Below are positions 46,367 through 55,959 of a stretch of 64,000 bases of DNA, one piece after another. This DNA comes from Streptomyces sp. AP-93. GTDB taxonomy: Bacteria > Actinomycetota > Actinomycetes > Streptomycetales > Streptomycetaceae. The stretch is from contig NZ_JALGBX010000008.1 of the NCBI RefSeq assembly GCF_022808175.1, forward strand, positions 124,001 through 188,000. The letters run 5' to 3'. A program made the position numbers and the translations under genes. A model generated the notes under the pieces. That model made no database searches. It worked only from the letters and a program-made list of their open reading frames with translations, and had not been told where the DNA came from. How positions within the stretch are numbered: the stretch's first letter is position 1; each line of letters begins with the position of its first letter.

Positions 46367-47761
46367 TTACTTGGCTTCGTCGGCCGCGATCTCGCCGTCG
46401 GCCTGGACGACGTTCTCGACGGTCTCGGCGGCCGTCTCGAGCTCGTCCTCGTCGTCGGAGAGGTCGACGACCTCACCGTTGGTGTCGGTGACCTTGGCGG
46501 CCTCGACGACGGCCGCGAGGGCCTTGCCGCGGGCGACCTCGCCGACGAGCATCGGAACCTGGCCACCCTCGACGACGGCCTGGGCGAACTGGTCGGGGGA
46601 CATGCCGGAGGAGGCGGCGCGACGCATGAGGTGCTCGGTGAGCTCCTCCTGGTTCACGTTCAGCTTCTCCTTGTTGACCAGCTCGTCGAGGACGAACTGG
46701 GTCTTGATGCCCTTGATCGCCTGCTCGGCGGTCTCGGCGTCGAACTCCTCGACCGTCTTGCCCTGGATCTCCAGGTACTTCTCGATGGTGAGGCCCATCT
46801 GGCCGAGCTGGTGGTGCTCGAGGTTGTGCTTGCGGGTCTGGACCTCGTCCGCGAGGAGCTTCTCGGGGATCGGGACCTCGACGAGCTCCAGCAGCTTCTC
46901 CAGGACGCGCTCCTGGGCCTGCGTGGCCTGGTCGTACTGCTTCATGTTCTCGAGGCGCTTGCGGCTGTCGGCCTTCAGCTCTTCGAGGGTGTCGAACTCG
47001 CTCGCCATGCCGGCGAACTCGTCGTCCAGCTCCGGCAGCTCACGGGCGGAGACCTTGGTGACCTTGACGGTGACCTCGGCGTCCTTGCCCTCGGCGGAGC
47101 CGCCCTTCAGCTGGGAGGTGAAGGTGGCCTCGCCACCGGCCTCCAGGCCCTTGACGGCCTCGTCGATGCCTTCGAGAAGCTCACCCGAGCCGATGGTGTA
47201 GGAGACGTCCTGGGCGACACCGTCCTCCAGCACCTCGCCGTCGACCTTGGCCTCGAGGTCGATGGTGACGACGTCGCCGTCCTCAGCCGCGCGCTCGACG
47301 TCCTTCGTGGACGCGAAGCGGCCGCGCAGCTGCTCGACCGACTTCTCGACGTCCTCGTCCGAGACCTCGACGGCGTCCACGGTGACCTCGATGCCGGAGT
47401 AGTCCGGGATCTCGATCGCGGGACGGATGTCGACCTCGGCGGTGAAGGCCAGCAGCTCGCCGTCCTTCAGCTCCGTGATGTCGACGTCGGGCTGGCCCAG
47501 CGGGTTCAGGTCGGCCTCGTTGACGGCCTCGGTGTAGAACTTCGGGAGGGCGTCGTTGACGGCCTCCTCCAGCACCGCACCGCGGCCGAAGCGCTGGTCG
47601 ATGACGCGGGCCGGGATCTTGCCCTTGCGGAAGCCCTTCACCGTGACCTGCTGGTTGATCTTCTTGTAGGCCGCGTCGAGGCTGTCCTTGAGCTCCTCGA
47701 AGGGCACCTCAACAGTGAGCCGAACCCGAGTCGGGTTCAGGGTCTCCACGGCGCTCTTCAC
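46367..47761 (-). CDS. tig: Trigger factor (ribosome-bound chaperone)
   Basis: 464 residues. The ribosome-binding N-terminal domain has the signature [19 protein letters not shown], a variant of GFRxGxxP; the PPIase domain (about 160-250) includes [20 protein letters not shown] and the C-terminal domain makes the chaperone cradle. It ends in an acidic tail ([18 protein letters not shown]) common in actinobacteria. The GTG at 47761 has AAGGAG eight bases ahead. It is separated from clpP1 by a terminator, so tig and clpP are independent units. Confidence 0.97.
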   Translation of the reverse strand: MKSAVETLNPTRVRLTVEVPFEELKDSLDAAYKKINQQVTVKGFRKGKIPARVIDQRFGRGAVLEEAVNDALPKFYTEAVNEADLNPLGQPDVDITELKDGELLAFTAEVDIRPAIEIPDYSGIEVTVDAVEVSDEDVEKSVEQLRGRFASTKDVERAAEDGDVVTIDLEAKVDGEVLEDGVAQDVSYTIGSGELLEGIDEAVKGLEAGGEATFTSQLKGGSAEGKDAEVTVKVTKVSARELPELDDEFAGMASEFDTLEELKADSRKRLENMKQYDQATQAQERVLEKLLELVEVPIPEKLLADEVQTRKHNLEHHQLGQMGLTIEKYLEIQGKTVEEFDAETAEQAIKGIKTQFVLDELVNKEKLNVNQEELTEHLMRRAASSGMSPDQFAQAVVEGGQVPMLVGEVARGKALAAVVEAAKVTDTNGEVVDLSDDEDELETAAETVENVVQADGEIAADEAK

Positions 47762-47870
47762 GGTTCGGTCTCCTTGTGGCTGACTGCTGGGGGTCTCTGC
47801 TCATCGCCGCGGTCTAGCGGTTCTCAGCGGATCGGGCCCGGTACATCAGACACACGGGCACGCAGCTTGC

Positions 47871-47901
47871 ATAGTAGCCGCAAGCGGCAATCAGCCCACA
47901 A
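47871..47901 (-). promoter_or_regulatory. Possible tig promoter
   Basis: Minus strand TTGTGG (47896-47901) and TACTAT (47871-47876) with a 19-base spacer, which is longer than ideal. The spacer contains the perfect inverted repeat GCCGC-TT-GCGGC, a possible operator. It gives a leader of about 100 bases. Confidence 0.4.
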
Positions 47902-47948
47902 CGCGATCATCGACGCGGTCTCTGCGAGGCGCCGCGCGCTACTCCTGC

Positions 47949-48025
47949 TGGTCGGGGTGGCCGGATTCGAACCGACGACCTTCCGCTCCCAAAGCGGACG
48001 CGCTACCAAGCTGCGCCACACCCCG
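47949..48025 (-). tRNA. tRNA-Pro (anticodon TGG)
   Basis: Full cloverleaf on the minus strand: acceptor CGGGGTG with CACCCCG, anticodon loop TTTGGGA, T loop TTCGAAT, discriminator A and an encoded CCA at 47949-47951. Confidence 0.97.
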
Positions 48026-48134
48026 TCGGTGCGACACGTAGGGTACATGCCCGAAGACCCTCCGCCGTGCGGAGTTTCGGCGAAAGACGCACCCGGGTGC
48101 GGCCGCCACTGTCCGCGGGCGCGAAATAGACGTG

Positions 48135-48163
48135 TGCGATCCCCCGCCGGAACCCGCTAGGAT
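48135..48163 (+). promoter_or_regulatory. Possible tRNA-Gly promoter
   Basis: A good -10 element TAGGAT at 48158-48163 lies 42 bases before the tRNA; the -35 region (TGCGAT at 48135-48140) is poor. Confidence 0.4.
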
Positions 48164-48204
48164 GCTGTTCGTGCCGCGGTCCCCGGACCTGCGTCGCACG
48201 TGCT

Positions 48205-48275
48205 GCGGGTGTAGCTCAATGGTAGAGCACTAGTCTTCCAAACTAGCTACGCGGGTTCGATTCCCGTCACCCGCT
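48205..48275 (+). tRNA. tRNA-Gly (anticodon TCC)
   Basis: Cloverleaf of 71 bases: acceptor GCGGGTG with CACCCGC, anticodon loop CTTCCAA between CTAGT and ACTAG, T loop TTCGATT, discriminator T. CCA is not encoded. Confidence 0.97.
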
Positions 48276-48285
48276 CAGAGACCGA

Positions 48286-48324
48286 AAGGGCCAGGTCAGA
48301 GGATGTTTCCTCGACCTGGCCCTT
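48286..48324 (+). terminator. Hairpin terminator after tRNA-Gly
   Basis: Twelve pairs (AAGGGCCAGGTC with GACCTGGCCCTT), then a bulge and five inner pairs, 10 bases past the tRNA. Confidence 0.85.
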
Positions 48325-48387
48325 CGTCGTTCCCGGGGGCTGCGGTCACCGGGTTCCGCGGGCGGTGGCGCGTGGCACCATCGAGCG

Positions 48388-48924
48388 ATGTTGACCGAGG
48401 AGGAAGCCCGTCGGCTGGTGCTCGCCGAGATCGCGCGCGTGCGGGACGGCATCGCGTACGAGCTCGGGATTCGCCAGGTCCAGCAGCTCTCGTTCGGGTG
48501 GCTCTTCTTCTGGGGAGCGGTCGGTGACGGGTGGAGTGGGCAGCGACCTCGGCTTGGAGGCAACGGGCCCTTCCTGGTGGATCGTGAGAACGGTCGGCTG
48601 ATCCGAACCGCTACCAGCGTGCCCGTGGCGCGTCAGATCGCGGACTACGAGCGTCGTCTTCGACATGAGGCTCACGCCCGCAACGCGGCAGTGAAGAGGG
48701 CTGCGCCGCAGCCCGATATCGGAGCCTCGGTGCGCTCGCGTCCCTCAGAGTTTGATGCCCGCGATCGTGTCCGCGAGGGAGTTCAGGAAGCGGTTGACGT
48801 CCGGGGCGATGGAGCTGGACGCGAGGAAGAAGCCGAAGAGGACCGCGACGATCGCGGGGCCGGCCTTGAGGTGGCCTCCGCGGATGAGCACCACGAGGAT
48901 GATCGCCAACAGGACTACCACTGA
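48388..48924 (+). CDS. YrhB-domain-like protein, C-terminal end doubtful
   Basis: 178 residues as an open frame. The first 95 residues look like the YrhB / immunity-protein type found in Streptomyces (LTEEEARRLVLAEIARVRDG, FGWLFFWG, GNGPFLVDRENGRLI). From about residue 115 on, the frame runs antisense to the small membrane gene at 48745-48939 and becomes Glu/Asp/Gly-rich shadow sequence. So either the gene lost its true 3' end or the two genes overlap tail to tail by 180 bases. The ribosome site is poor. Possibly an orphan immunity protein; no toxin is near. Confidence 0.55.
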   Translation: MLTEEEARRLVLAEIARVRDGIAYELGIRQVQQLSFGWLFFWGAVGDGWSGQRPRLGGNGPFLVDRENGRLIRTATSVPVARQIADYERRLRHEAHARNAAVKRAAPQPDIGASVRSRPSEFDARDRVREGVQEAVDVRGDGAGREEEAEEDRDDRGAGLEVASADEHHEDDRQQDYH

Positions 48925-48939
48925 CAGCGAAATGGCCAC
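48745..48939 (-). CDS. Small conserved membrane protein, 64 residues
   Basis: Sequence is almost all membrane: MAISLSVVVLLAIILVVLI, a short GGHLKAGPAIVAVLFGFFL second span, then a soluble end SIAPDVNRFLNSLADTIAGI. I recognise it as a small protein common in Streptomyces genomes, of unknown function, often called a putative membrane protein. GTG/ATG start at 48939. It has its own upstream gap of 130 bases to the HD gene. Confidence 0.8.
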   Translation of the reverse strand: MAISLSVVVLLAIILVVLIRGGHLKAGPAIVAVLFGFFLASSSIAPDVNRFLNSLADTIAGIKL

Positions 48940-49069
48940 TTCTGATCACACCTTCGGTCGTCCCCTGGTCGGCCCGGGGCACGGCACTGCGCACCCCCAC
49001 ATGGTCCATCCTCCCACCAACGCGCCCCGGCTATCCGTCTCGTGACGAAGTGACGGTGACGCTTTTGCG

Positions 49070-49525
49070 TCAGGGGGTGGTGAGACCCAGGAGGGAGCGG
49101 ATGTATGTGTACTTTCCGGACAGTCTGTCGCGGGTGGGGGCGTCGAGGACCGCGAGGCGGGCGGGGTCCGCGTTGTGGGCCAGGTCGGCTTCCTTGACCA
49201 GGAGGGCGCCGGGGGTGTCGAGGATCCGGGCCGTGTACGCCTCGACCGGTTCTCCGGGGCGTTTGGTGACGGCCAGGACCATGTCCTTGACGGATTGCGG
49301 GAGTCCGGCCGATTCCAGCCAGGCCGGGGTGAGGGCTTCGTCCTCGATCGCGTCGTGGAGCCAGGCCGCCGCCTGCTGTTCGGCGGTGCCGCCGCGGGCG
49401 CGGACGCCCTCGGCGACTGCGGCGAGGTGTTCCGCGTACGGCCGGCCGGCCTTGTCGGTCTGGCCCTCGTGCGCGGTGCGGGCGAGGGCCTCGACCTCGA
49501 TGAGGGTGAGTGGGCCGCTGGTCAT
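49070..49525 (-). CDS. HD-domain hydrolase, small RSH-type (alarmone hydrolase-like)
   Basis: 151 residues. Metal-binding HD pattern as in RelA/SpoT hydrolase domains: RTAHEGQTDKAGRPYAEH, AAWLHDAIEDE and VKEADLAHNAD. No synthetase part, so it may be a small alarmone hydrolase that breaks down (p)ppGpp or a related nucleotide. Its start ATG overlaps the stop of the upstream decarboxylase (ATGA), so it is translated after that enzyme. The metal ligands look complete; substrate remains inferred. Confidence 0.82.
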   Translation of the reverse strand: MTSGPLTLIEVEALARTAHEGQTDKAGRPYAEHLAAVAEGVRARGGTAEQQAAAWLHDAIEDEALTPAWLESAGLPQSVKDMVLAVTKRPGEPVEAYTARILDTPGALLVKEADLAHNADPARLAVLDAPTRDRLSGKYTYIRSLLGLTTP

Positions 49526-50922
49526 CCGAGCTCCTTCGCCGCCGTGTGGAGGGCCTGCGCGATCCGCCGGACATCCGCTTGTGTGGTGCGCCAGTTGGAG
49601 AACGCCGCGCGCAGGGCGGGGGTTCCCGCGTACGTCGTGGGGGTGACGAACACCTCGGGTCCGGCCGCTTCACGCAAGGCCGTGAGGCGGGCCGGGGTGG
49701 GGGAACGGGTGAGGGTGAAGCAGACGACGTTCAGGCGGACCGGGGCGAGGGCCGTGAAGTACGGGTCCTGCGTGAGGAATTCGCCGAGGGAGCGGGCGCA
49801 GGCGATGTCCCGTTCCACGATCTCGCGGTGGCCCTCGCGGCCGTAGGCGCGCAGCGTGAACCAGGCGGCGAGGGCGCGCAGCCGGTGGGAGTTCTCCGGG
49901 GTGAGGTGCACCAGGTCGGGGTCGTCGGACAGGGGGCCGAGGTAGGTGGCGGCGTTCTGGAAGACGCGGGCCTGGAGGTCGCGGCGGCGGGTGAACTGGA
50001 CGGCGCTGTCGTAGGGGACGTTCAGCCACTTGTGCAGGTCGACGCAGACGGAGTCGGACGCGTCGAGGCCGTCGGTGAGGTGGGCGTGGGCTGGAGAGAG
50101 GGCCGCGAACGCGCCGAAGGCGGCGTCCGTGTGCAGCCAGAAGTCGTGGCGTTCGCGGAGTGCGGTGATGGCGCGGAGGTCGTCGAAGTCCACGGTGTTG
50201 ACGGTGCCGGCGTTGGCGACGACCACGGCGGGGCGGCCGGGCGCATCGGCGAGGGCGCGGTCCAGGGCGGCCGGGTCGACGGCCTCGCGGCCGGGCAGGG
50301 TCGGTACGGGTACCAGGGAGGCGCGGCCCAGGCCGAGGACGGAGAGGGCCTTGGCGATGGAGGAGTGCGGGGCGCCGGAAAGGACGCGGACCGGGCCGAG
50401 GGCGGCCGCGCCGTCCTCGGCCGGGGAGACGCCGAGGCGTTCGCCGAGCCATTCGCGGGCGATGGCCAGGCCGGTGGTGTTGGACATCGTGGCGCCGCTG
50501 ACGAAGGTGCCGGTGTGGGCGGCGGAGAGGTGGAAGAGGTCGCGGAGCCAGGTGACGGTTTCGCGTTCGAGGTCCTGGCCTCCGCCGTCCAAGGCGGAAT
50601 TGGAGTTCTGGTCGTGGGCCGCGGTGAGCCAGTCGCCCGCGAGGGCGGCGGGGGTGGCGCCGCCGGTGACGAAGCCGAGGTAGCGGGGGCCGGCGGAGGC
50701 CGAGAGCCTCGGCGCCCAGCGCTCCGCGAAGGCCGCGAGGGCGGCCTCCGTGCCGGCGCCGTGCTCGGGGAGCGGCGGGGCCGGCTCGGCCGCCGGGTGT
50801 GGCGGCGGTACGGATACGACGGGACGCGCGTCCAGCGCTGCGAGGGTCGCGGCGGCGGCGTCGCGGGTGGCGTCGAGGAGCTCGGGGAGGCGGGCCAGGT
50901 CGGCGGCGAGGGTGCGGTCCAT
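49522..50922 (-). CDS. PLP-dependent amino-acid decarboxylase-family protein
   Basis: 466 residues, fold type I, group II decarboxylase family (aromatic amino acid / DOPA / glutamate type). The cofactor lysine is in SVCVDLHKWLNVPYDS; the PLP-binding FVSGATMSNTTGLAIA and the aspartate in WLHTDAAFGAFA are present. The ATG at 50922 gives a family-like N-terminus; no clear ribosome site is upstream, so leaderless or weak translation is possible. It shares four bases with the HD hydrolase gene. The substrate cannot be assigned. Confidence 0.9.
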   Translation of the reverse strand: MDRTLAADLARLPELLDATRDAAAATLAALDARPVVSVPPPHPAAEPAPPLPEHGAGTEAALAAFAERWAPRLSASAGPRYLGFVTGGATPAALAGDWLTAAHDQNSNSALDGGGQDLERETVTWLRDLFHLSAAHTGTFVSGATMSNTTGLAIAREWLGERLGVSPAEDGAAALGPVRVLSGAPHSSIAKALSVLGLGRASLVPVPTLPGREAVDPAALDRALADAPGRPAVVVANAGTVNTVDFDDLRAITALRERHDFWLHTDAAFGAFAALSPAHAHLTDGLDASDSVCVDLHKWLNVPYDSAVQFTRRRDLQARVFQNAATYLGPLSDDPDLVHLTPENSHRLRALAAWFTLRAYGREGHREIVERDIACARSLGEFLTQDPYFTALAPVRLNVVCFTLTRSPTPARLTALREAAGPEVFVTPTTYAGTPALRAAFSNWRTTQADVRRIAQALHTAAKELG

Positions 50923-51491
50923 GGGGGCACGGTAGGGGGGGGCCGGGCGTCGGCGGACCGGCCAATCGGGGGTGAGTGGCCCGGGGGTGAGTGGCCCCGG
51001 GGTGAGTGGCTGGTGTCGCTGCCGGGCCGCTGCGCGGGTGGGGCTGGCTGCAGGGTGCCGCTGCCCGGGCCGGGCAGGGCAGGGCCCGGCCGGGCCGGGC
51101 AGGGCCGGGCCGGCCGGGCCGGGCCGGGCCGCAGCCTGGGGCTGGGCGGGAACGCGGTGACGCCTCGCGGGCCGGAGGAGGTACACGGCGTCGTTGCGCG
51201 TGTGGGCGGCCCTGCGGGGCGCTCGTCCCCTACCCGCCCTTCCGCCGTTCCCCGGGCTCCGCCCGGACCCGCGCCTCAAACGCCGGCGAGGCTGGATTTG
51301 GCCGGCGTCAGCCCTTACGGGCGCGCTTCGCCGCGGCGCGGCTGGACGGGGGGCTGGAAGCGCTGCGGGCGCCGGAGTTCGCAGAGCGGGGGCACATCTA
51401 CCGGATCGGGGTGGCCGAGCGGGTTACCGTCTCCGCCGGGCCGGCGTTGGCGCCGGACAACGACGGCGCGGGCTGGTCGGTGGGCTGCGCA
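50923..51491. other. 569-base gap with GC-rich repeats and no clear gene
   Basis: It holds three tandem copies of a GGGTGAGTGGCCC-like unit (about 50970-51015), a run of GGGCCGGGC/GGCAGGGCC motifs (about 51055-51135) and one copy of a dispersed repeat (51210-51315). From 51316 to the end a plus-strand open frame (RFAAARLDGGLEALRAPEF and onward, stop at 51510-51512) has coding-like composition but no start or family; it may be a gene remnant. Confidence 0.6.
51210..51315 (+). repeat. Dispersed intergenic repeat, copy A
   Basis: The consecutive blocks CCCTGCGGGG, CCCCTACCCGCCCTTCC, CGTTCCCCGGGCTCCGCCC and CGCCTCAAACGCCGGCGAGG, with TCAGCCC at the end, recur at 55249-55425 and, inverted, at 55452-55571. 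From memory this is a common Streptomyces intergenic repeat family, often downstream of genes. Confidence 0.8.
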
Positions 51492-53926
51492 TCAGGTTCG
51501 GCTGAGGCGTAGGGATCGGCGGGCCGGGAGGGTTGTGGCCGCCAGGGTCAGGGTGATGGCGGCCGCCGCGAAGGAGCCGTAGACGAGGGGCGGGACGTAC
51601 GGGGTGGTGCCCGTCATCGCTTTCGTCAGGGGGAACAGGGTGGCCAGGGCTATCGACGAGCCAAGGGCGATGCCCGCGCCGCTGACCAGGAGGGCTTCCC
51701 AGCAGAGCATCCGCAGGATCTGGCGGCGGGTGGAGCCGATCAGGCGGAGCAGGTGGAGTTCGCGCCGGCGGTCCAGGACGGTCATGACCAGGGTGTTGGC
51801 GGCGGCGACGGCCGCGAAGCCGCCGAGGACGGCCGCCATGGTGGTGTTGGCCCAGGCGTTGAGCCGGCGGTCCACGCTCTGCTCGGAGGTCCAGGCGGCG
51901 GCGGACAGGACGGGGCCGAGGCCTTCGGGGGCCGGGCCCCGGACCAGGAGTTCCGTGGGGCGGCCGGCGGTGGTGTGGCCGGCCAGGTCGGTGGCGGGGA
52001 GGGTGACCTCGCCGAGGCCGAGGCCGCGGGTGTAGACGGCCACGATCTCGGGGGTGGCACGGGTTCCGTCGGGCAGGCGCAGGTCGATGCGGTCGCCCGT
52101 CCCGGTGCGGGTGGCCTCGGCCAGGGTGCGGTCGACGGCGACCGTGCCGGGGGTCAGGCGGGAGAGGTCCCCCGTACGGACTCCCAGGTCCTGGACCTTG
52201 GTGAGGTCCCCGGTGACGCCCTGTGCGGAGGCGGTGTGGAAGGTGCGGTCGCCGCCGGAGCCGACGACGGTGAGGACGGAGGTACGGGTGAGGGCGACGG
52301 CCCCTGCCGCGACGGCCCGGTCGATCGTCGCCCGGTCGACGGCAGGCCGGTCGGCGGTCGGCCGGTCCGTGCCGCCGTGCGGGGCGGCCCCGCCGATGGG
52401 CACAACGTGGTCGGCCAGCAGTCCGGCCTCCTGCTGCTGCCGTACCGCCCGGTCCTCGCTGGTGTGGAGGAAGACCAGGGTGGAGGAGAAGGCCATGGCG
52501 AGCACGATCGGGGTGATGGCGGAGGCGAGACGGCGCGCGTGGGTACGGGAGTTGGCGGCGGCCAGCTCGCCGGGTGCGCCGCCCGCGCGCAGCGGGAGCC
52601 CGAAGAGGGCGGCGCAGGCGCGGGCGATCAGCGGGCCGAGCAGGGCGACGGCGAGCATGAAGAGCATGACGACGCCGAGGGCGGCGTTGGCGGCGTCCGG
52701 GCCGCTGCTGGTGGCGGCCAGGGTCGTGCAGGCGGCGCCGCCGGCCAGGGCGGCGAGGCCGAGCGGGGTACGGATCCACCCGGGCCGCAGCCGTTCCACG
52801 GCGGCCGCGGCGAGGGCCAGGCCGGGGCGGATGCGGGCGGGGCGGCGGGATGCGGCCCAGCCGGCGATCAGGGCGGCGGCCAGGGCGAGGCCGGTGGCGC
52901 TGACCAGGGCGATCCAGGAGACGGCGAGGTCGATCCCGGCCGGGACGGCGCCCTTCGCCTTGAGCTGCCCGAACCACCAGGAGGCGAGGGCGATGCCGGG
53001 TACGCAGCCCAGCGCGCCCGCGACCGGGGCGACGAGCAGGGCTTCGGTGGCGACCGTACGGCGGATCTGGCGCGGGGTGGCTCCGACGGCGCGCAGCAGG
53101 GCGAACTCGCGGGAGCGCTGCCCGACGGAGAGGGCGACGGTGCCCGCGGCGGTGAAGACGGCGACGAGCGTGGCGATCCCGCCGAAGGAGCCGCCGAGGC
53201 CGGTCAGCACCTCCTTGGCCCCCGCGAGCCGCGCGTCGAGGGCGCGGGCGTCTCCGGTCAGCACCTGGGCGCGGCCGTCGACGGCCGCCCGGGCCTGCGC
53301 CGCGTCGGCCCCGAACAGCACGATGGCGTCGAGCGCGTCGGGGTGTCCGGACAGGGTCCGGGCCTCGGTGTCGGCGAACCAGGCTCCCGGCCGGTCCGCG
53401 CGGCCCACGACGCGGAACTCCCGGGGTCCGGCGGGGGTGTCGAGCGTGACCCGGTCCGGGCCGTCGGCCCCGCCCAGGACGACTTCGCCCGGGGCGGCCG
53501 GGGCACGGCCCGCGCGGAGCTCCGTAGGGCTGAAGGCGGTGGAGCCCCAGCCGGAGGCGTCGAGCGTGCGGCCCGCTCCGTCCCGTACGGGGAACACCAC
53601 GTCGGGCACCGCCCGCCCCAGCGGAGCCAGTTGCTCCAGCAGGGCGGCGTCGACCCGGGCCCGGTCCGGGAGCGGGGCTGCGACCTCGTAGGCGCCGTCG
53701 CCGCGGCCCATCCGCAGGCGGGCCTGCTGATCGGCGGCGACGACGACGGGGGCTTCGGCGTACCGCGTCGGCGGGGTGCTCGCGCGGGCCCCGGTCTCCA
53801 GGAGGATCCCGCAGGCGGAGACGATGGCGACGGCCATGAACAGGGCGACGAAGGTGCCGGCGAAGGCGGCGGGCCGGAACCGGATCACGGCGCGGGCCAG
53901 GCCGTTGGAGCGGGGGCGGAGCGACA

Positions 53927-53927
<1 letters not shown>
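51492..53927 (-). CDS. ABC transporter permease, FtsX/MacB type with two FtsX domains
   Basis: 811 residues. Two FtsX-like permease domains (about residues 240-370 and 680-800), each with three or four membrane spans and family motifs such as FALLRAVGATPRQIRR and LHLLRLIGSTRRQILR. Large extracytoplasmic parts follow the first span and sit between the domains. This type moves substrates from the outer membrane leaflet or couples to wall or peptide processes rather than import. The ATG at 53927 overlaps the ATPase stop by one base (TGATG). The substrate is unknown; antimicrobial peptide or lipid export is typical for the class. Confidence 0.9.
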
Positions 53928-54907
<980 letters not shown>

Positions 54908-55248
54908 GGTGTGCCGCCTTCCGTGCCGGTCGACCACCCGGTGGTGATCGTGTCTCCGACGCTACGGAGGGTGCGGTGGTCGGGACCATGACGGGAGCTG
55001 GCGGACCGGTGGTGGGGGTAACCCGACCACCGGCCGGGGGGCGGGCGGGGCCTGCCGGCCCGGGCACAGGGGTGGCACCAGCCCGGGCACAGGCACGGGC
55101 AGTTGCCGACGCGGGCGCGGGCGGGAGCCGGCGCGGACACGGGCGGGAGCCGGCCCGGGCGAGAGCCGGCCCGGGCCCGGGCCGAGGCGGGCACGGGCAC
55201 GTGCCGGCGCGGGCATCTGGGAGGAGCCGGCTGCGGCTTCGGCCGTTG

Positions 55249-55425
55249 CCCTGCGGGGCCTGTCCCCTACCCGCCCTTCCCCCGTTCCCCGGGCTCCGCC
55301 CGGACCCGCGCCGCAGACGCCGGCGGGGCTGGGAAGGGGTACCTGGCTGCGCCCGGACCCCCTGGGGCTCCGCCCCAGACCCCGCGCCTCAAACGCCGGC
55401 GAGGCTGATTTCGGCCGACGTCAGC
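55249..55425 (+). repeat. Dispersed intergenic repeat, copies B and C in tandem
   Basis: Copy B (55249-55334) carries the CCCCTACCCGCCCTTCC and CCCCGGGCTCCGCCCGG blocks; copy C (about 55357-55425) carries GGGGCTCCGCCCCAGACC and CGCCTCAAACGCCGGCGAGG. They differ from copy A in the middle, so they are separate members rather than a recent duplication. Confidence 0.75.
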
Positions 55426-55451
55426 CCGCACGTACCCGCCGAGCGATGGCA

Positions 55452-55571
55452 AATCCAGTCCCTCCGGCGTTTGAGGAGCGGGGGCCCGGGGGCCGGCCCC
55501 CGGCAACGGGTCCGGGGCGCAGCCCCGGGGAACGGGCGAAGGGCGGGTAGGGGACCCAGCCCCGCAGGGCA
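55452..55571 (-). repeat. Dispersed intergenic repeat, inverted copy D
   Basis: Reverse-strand member with CCTCCGGCGTTTGAGG and GAAGGGCGGGTAGGGGAC at its ends. With copies B and C it can form a long stem spanning 55250-55570. Confidence 0.75.
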
Positions 55572-55645
55572 GACAAGCCGCACCCGCCCACCGGCCCCCG
55601 CCCCAGGCGGCCGTGGCAGCAGCACCGACCAGCCACCGCCGGACG

Positions 55646-55940
55646 GAGTCCGGCGCAGCGGCACGAAGCCCGCGCAGCGGTGCGAGGGGCGCGTCGAAAA
55701 GGTGCCCGGCGCAGCGGCACGAAGCCCGCGCAGCGGTGCGAGCGGCGCGTCGAAAAGGTGCCCGGCGCAGCGGCACGAAGCCCGCGCAGCGGTGCGAGGG
55801 GCGCGTCGAAAAGGTGCCCGGCGCAGCGGCACGAAGCCCGCGCAGCGGTGCGAGGGGCGCGTCGGGAAGGTGCCCGGTGCAGCGGCGCGAAGCGCGCGCA
55901 GCGGTGCTAGGGGTGCGTCGAAAGGTGCCCGGCGGAGCGG
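55646..55940. repeat. Tandem array of 56-base units
   Basis: Five near-perfect copies (55646, 55702, 55758, 55814, 55870) plus a short partial copy. Copies 1-4 differ at one to four positions, copy 5 at more. The unit itself contains two related halves beginning GCGCAGCGG. 56 is not a multiple of three, so it does not encode a repeat protein. It ends about 20 bases from the stop of the phosphatase gene at 55960. Confidence 0.9.
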
Positions 55941-55959
55941 TGTGTTGGGTAGGTGCGTG

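Larger units (their letters stand above)
54908..55959. other. 1052-base non-coding region packed with repeats
   Basis: Contents: GGGCGGGAGCCGG-like degenerate repeats (about 55050-55240), dispersed repeats B and C (55249-55425), inverted repeat D (55452-55571), a 70-base unique stretch, and a tandem array of 56-base units (55646-55940). No open frame here has a ribosome site or family-like sequence. Confidence 0.8.

Noticed and set aside
55646..55940. CRISPR array
   Set aside because: Units follow each other with no unique spacers, and no cas gene is present in the window.
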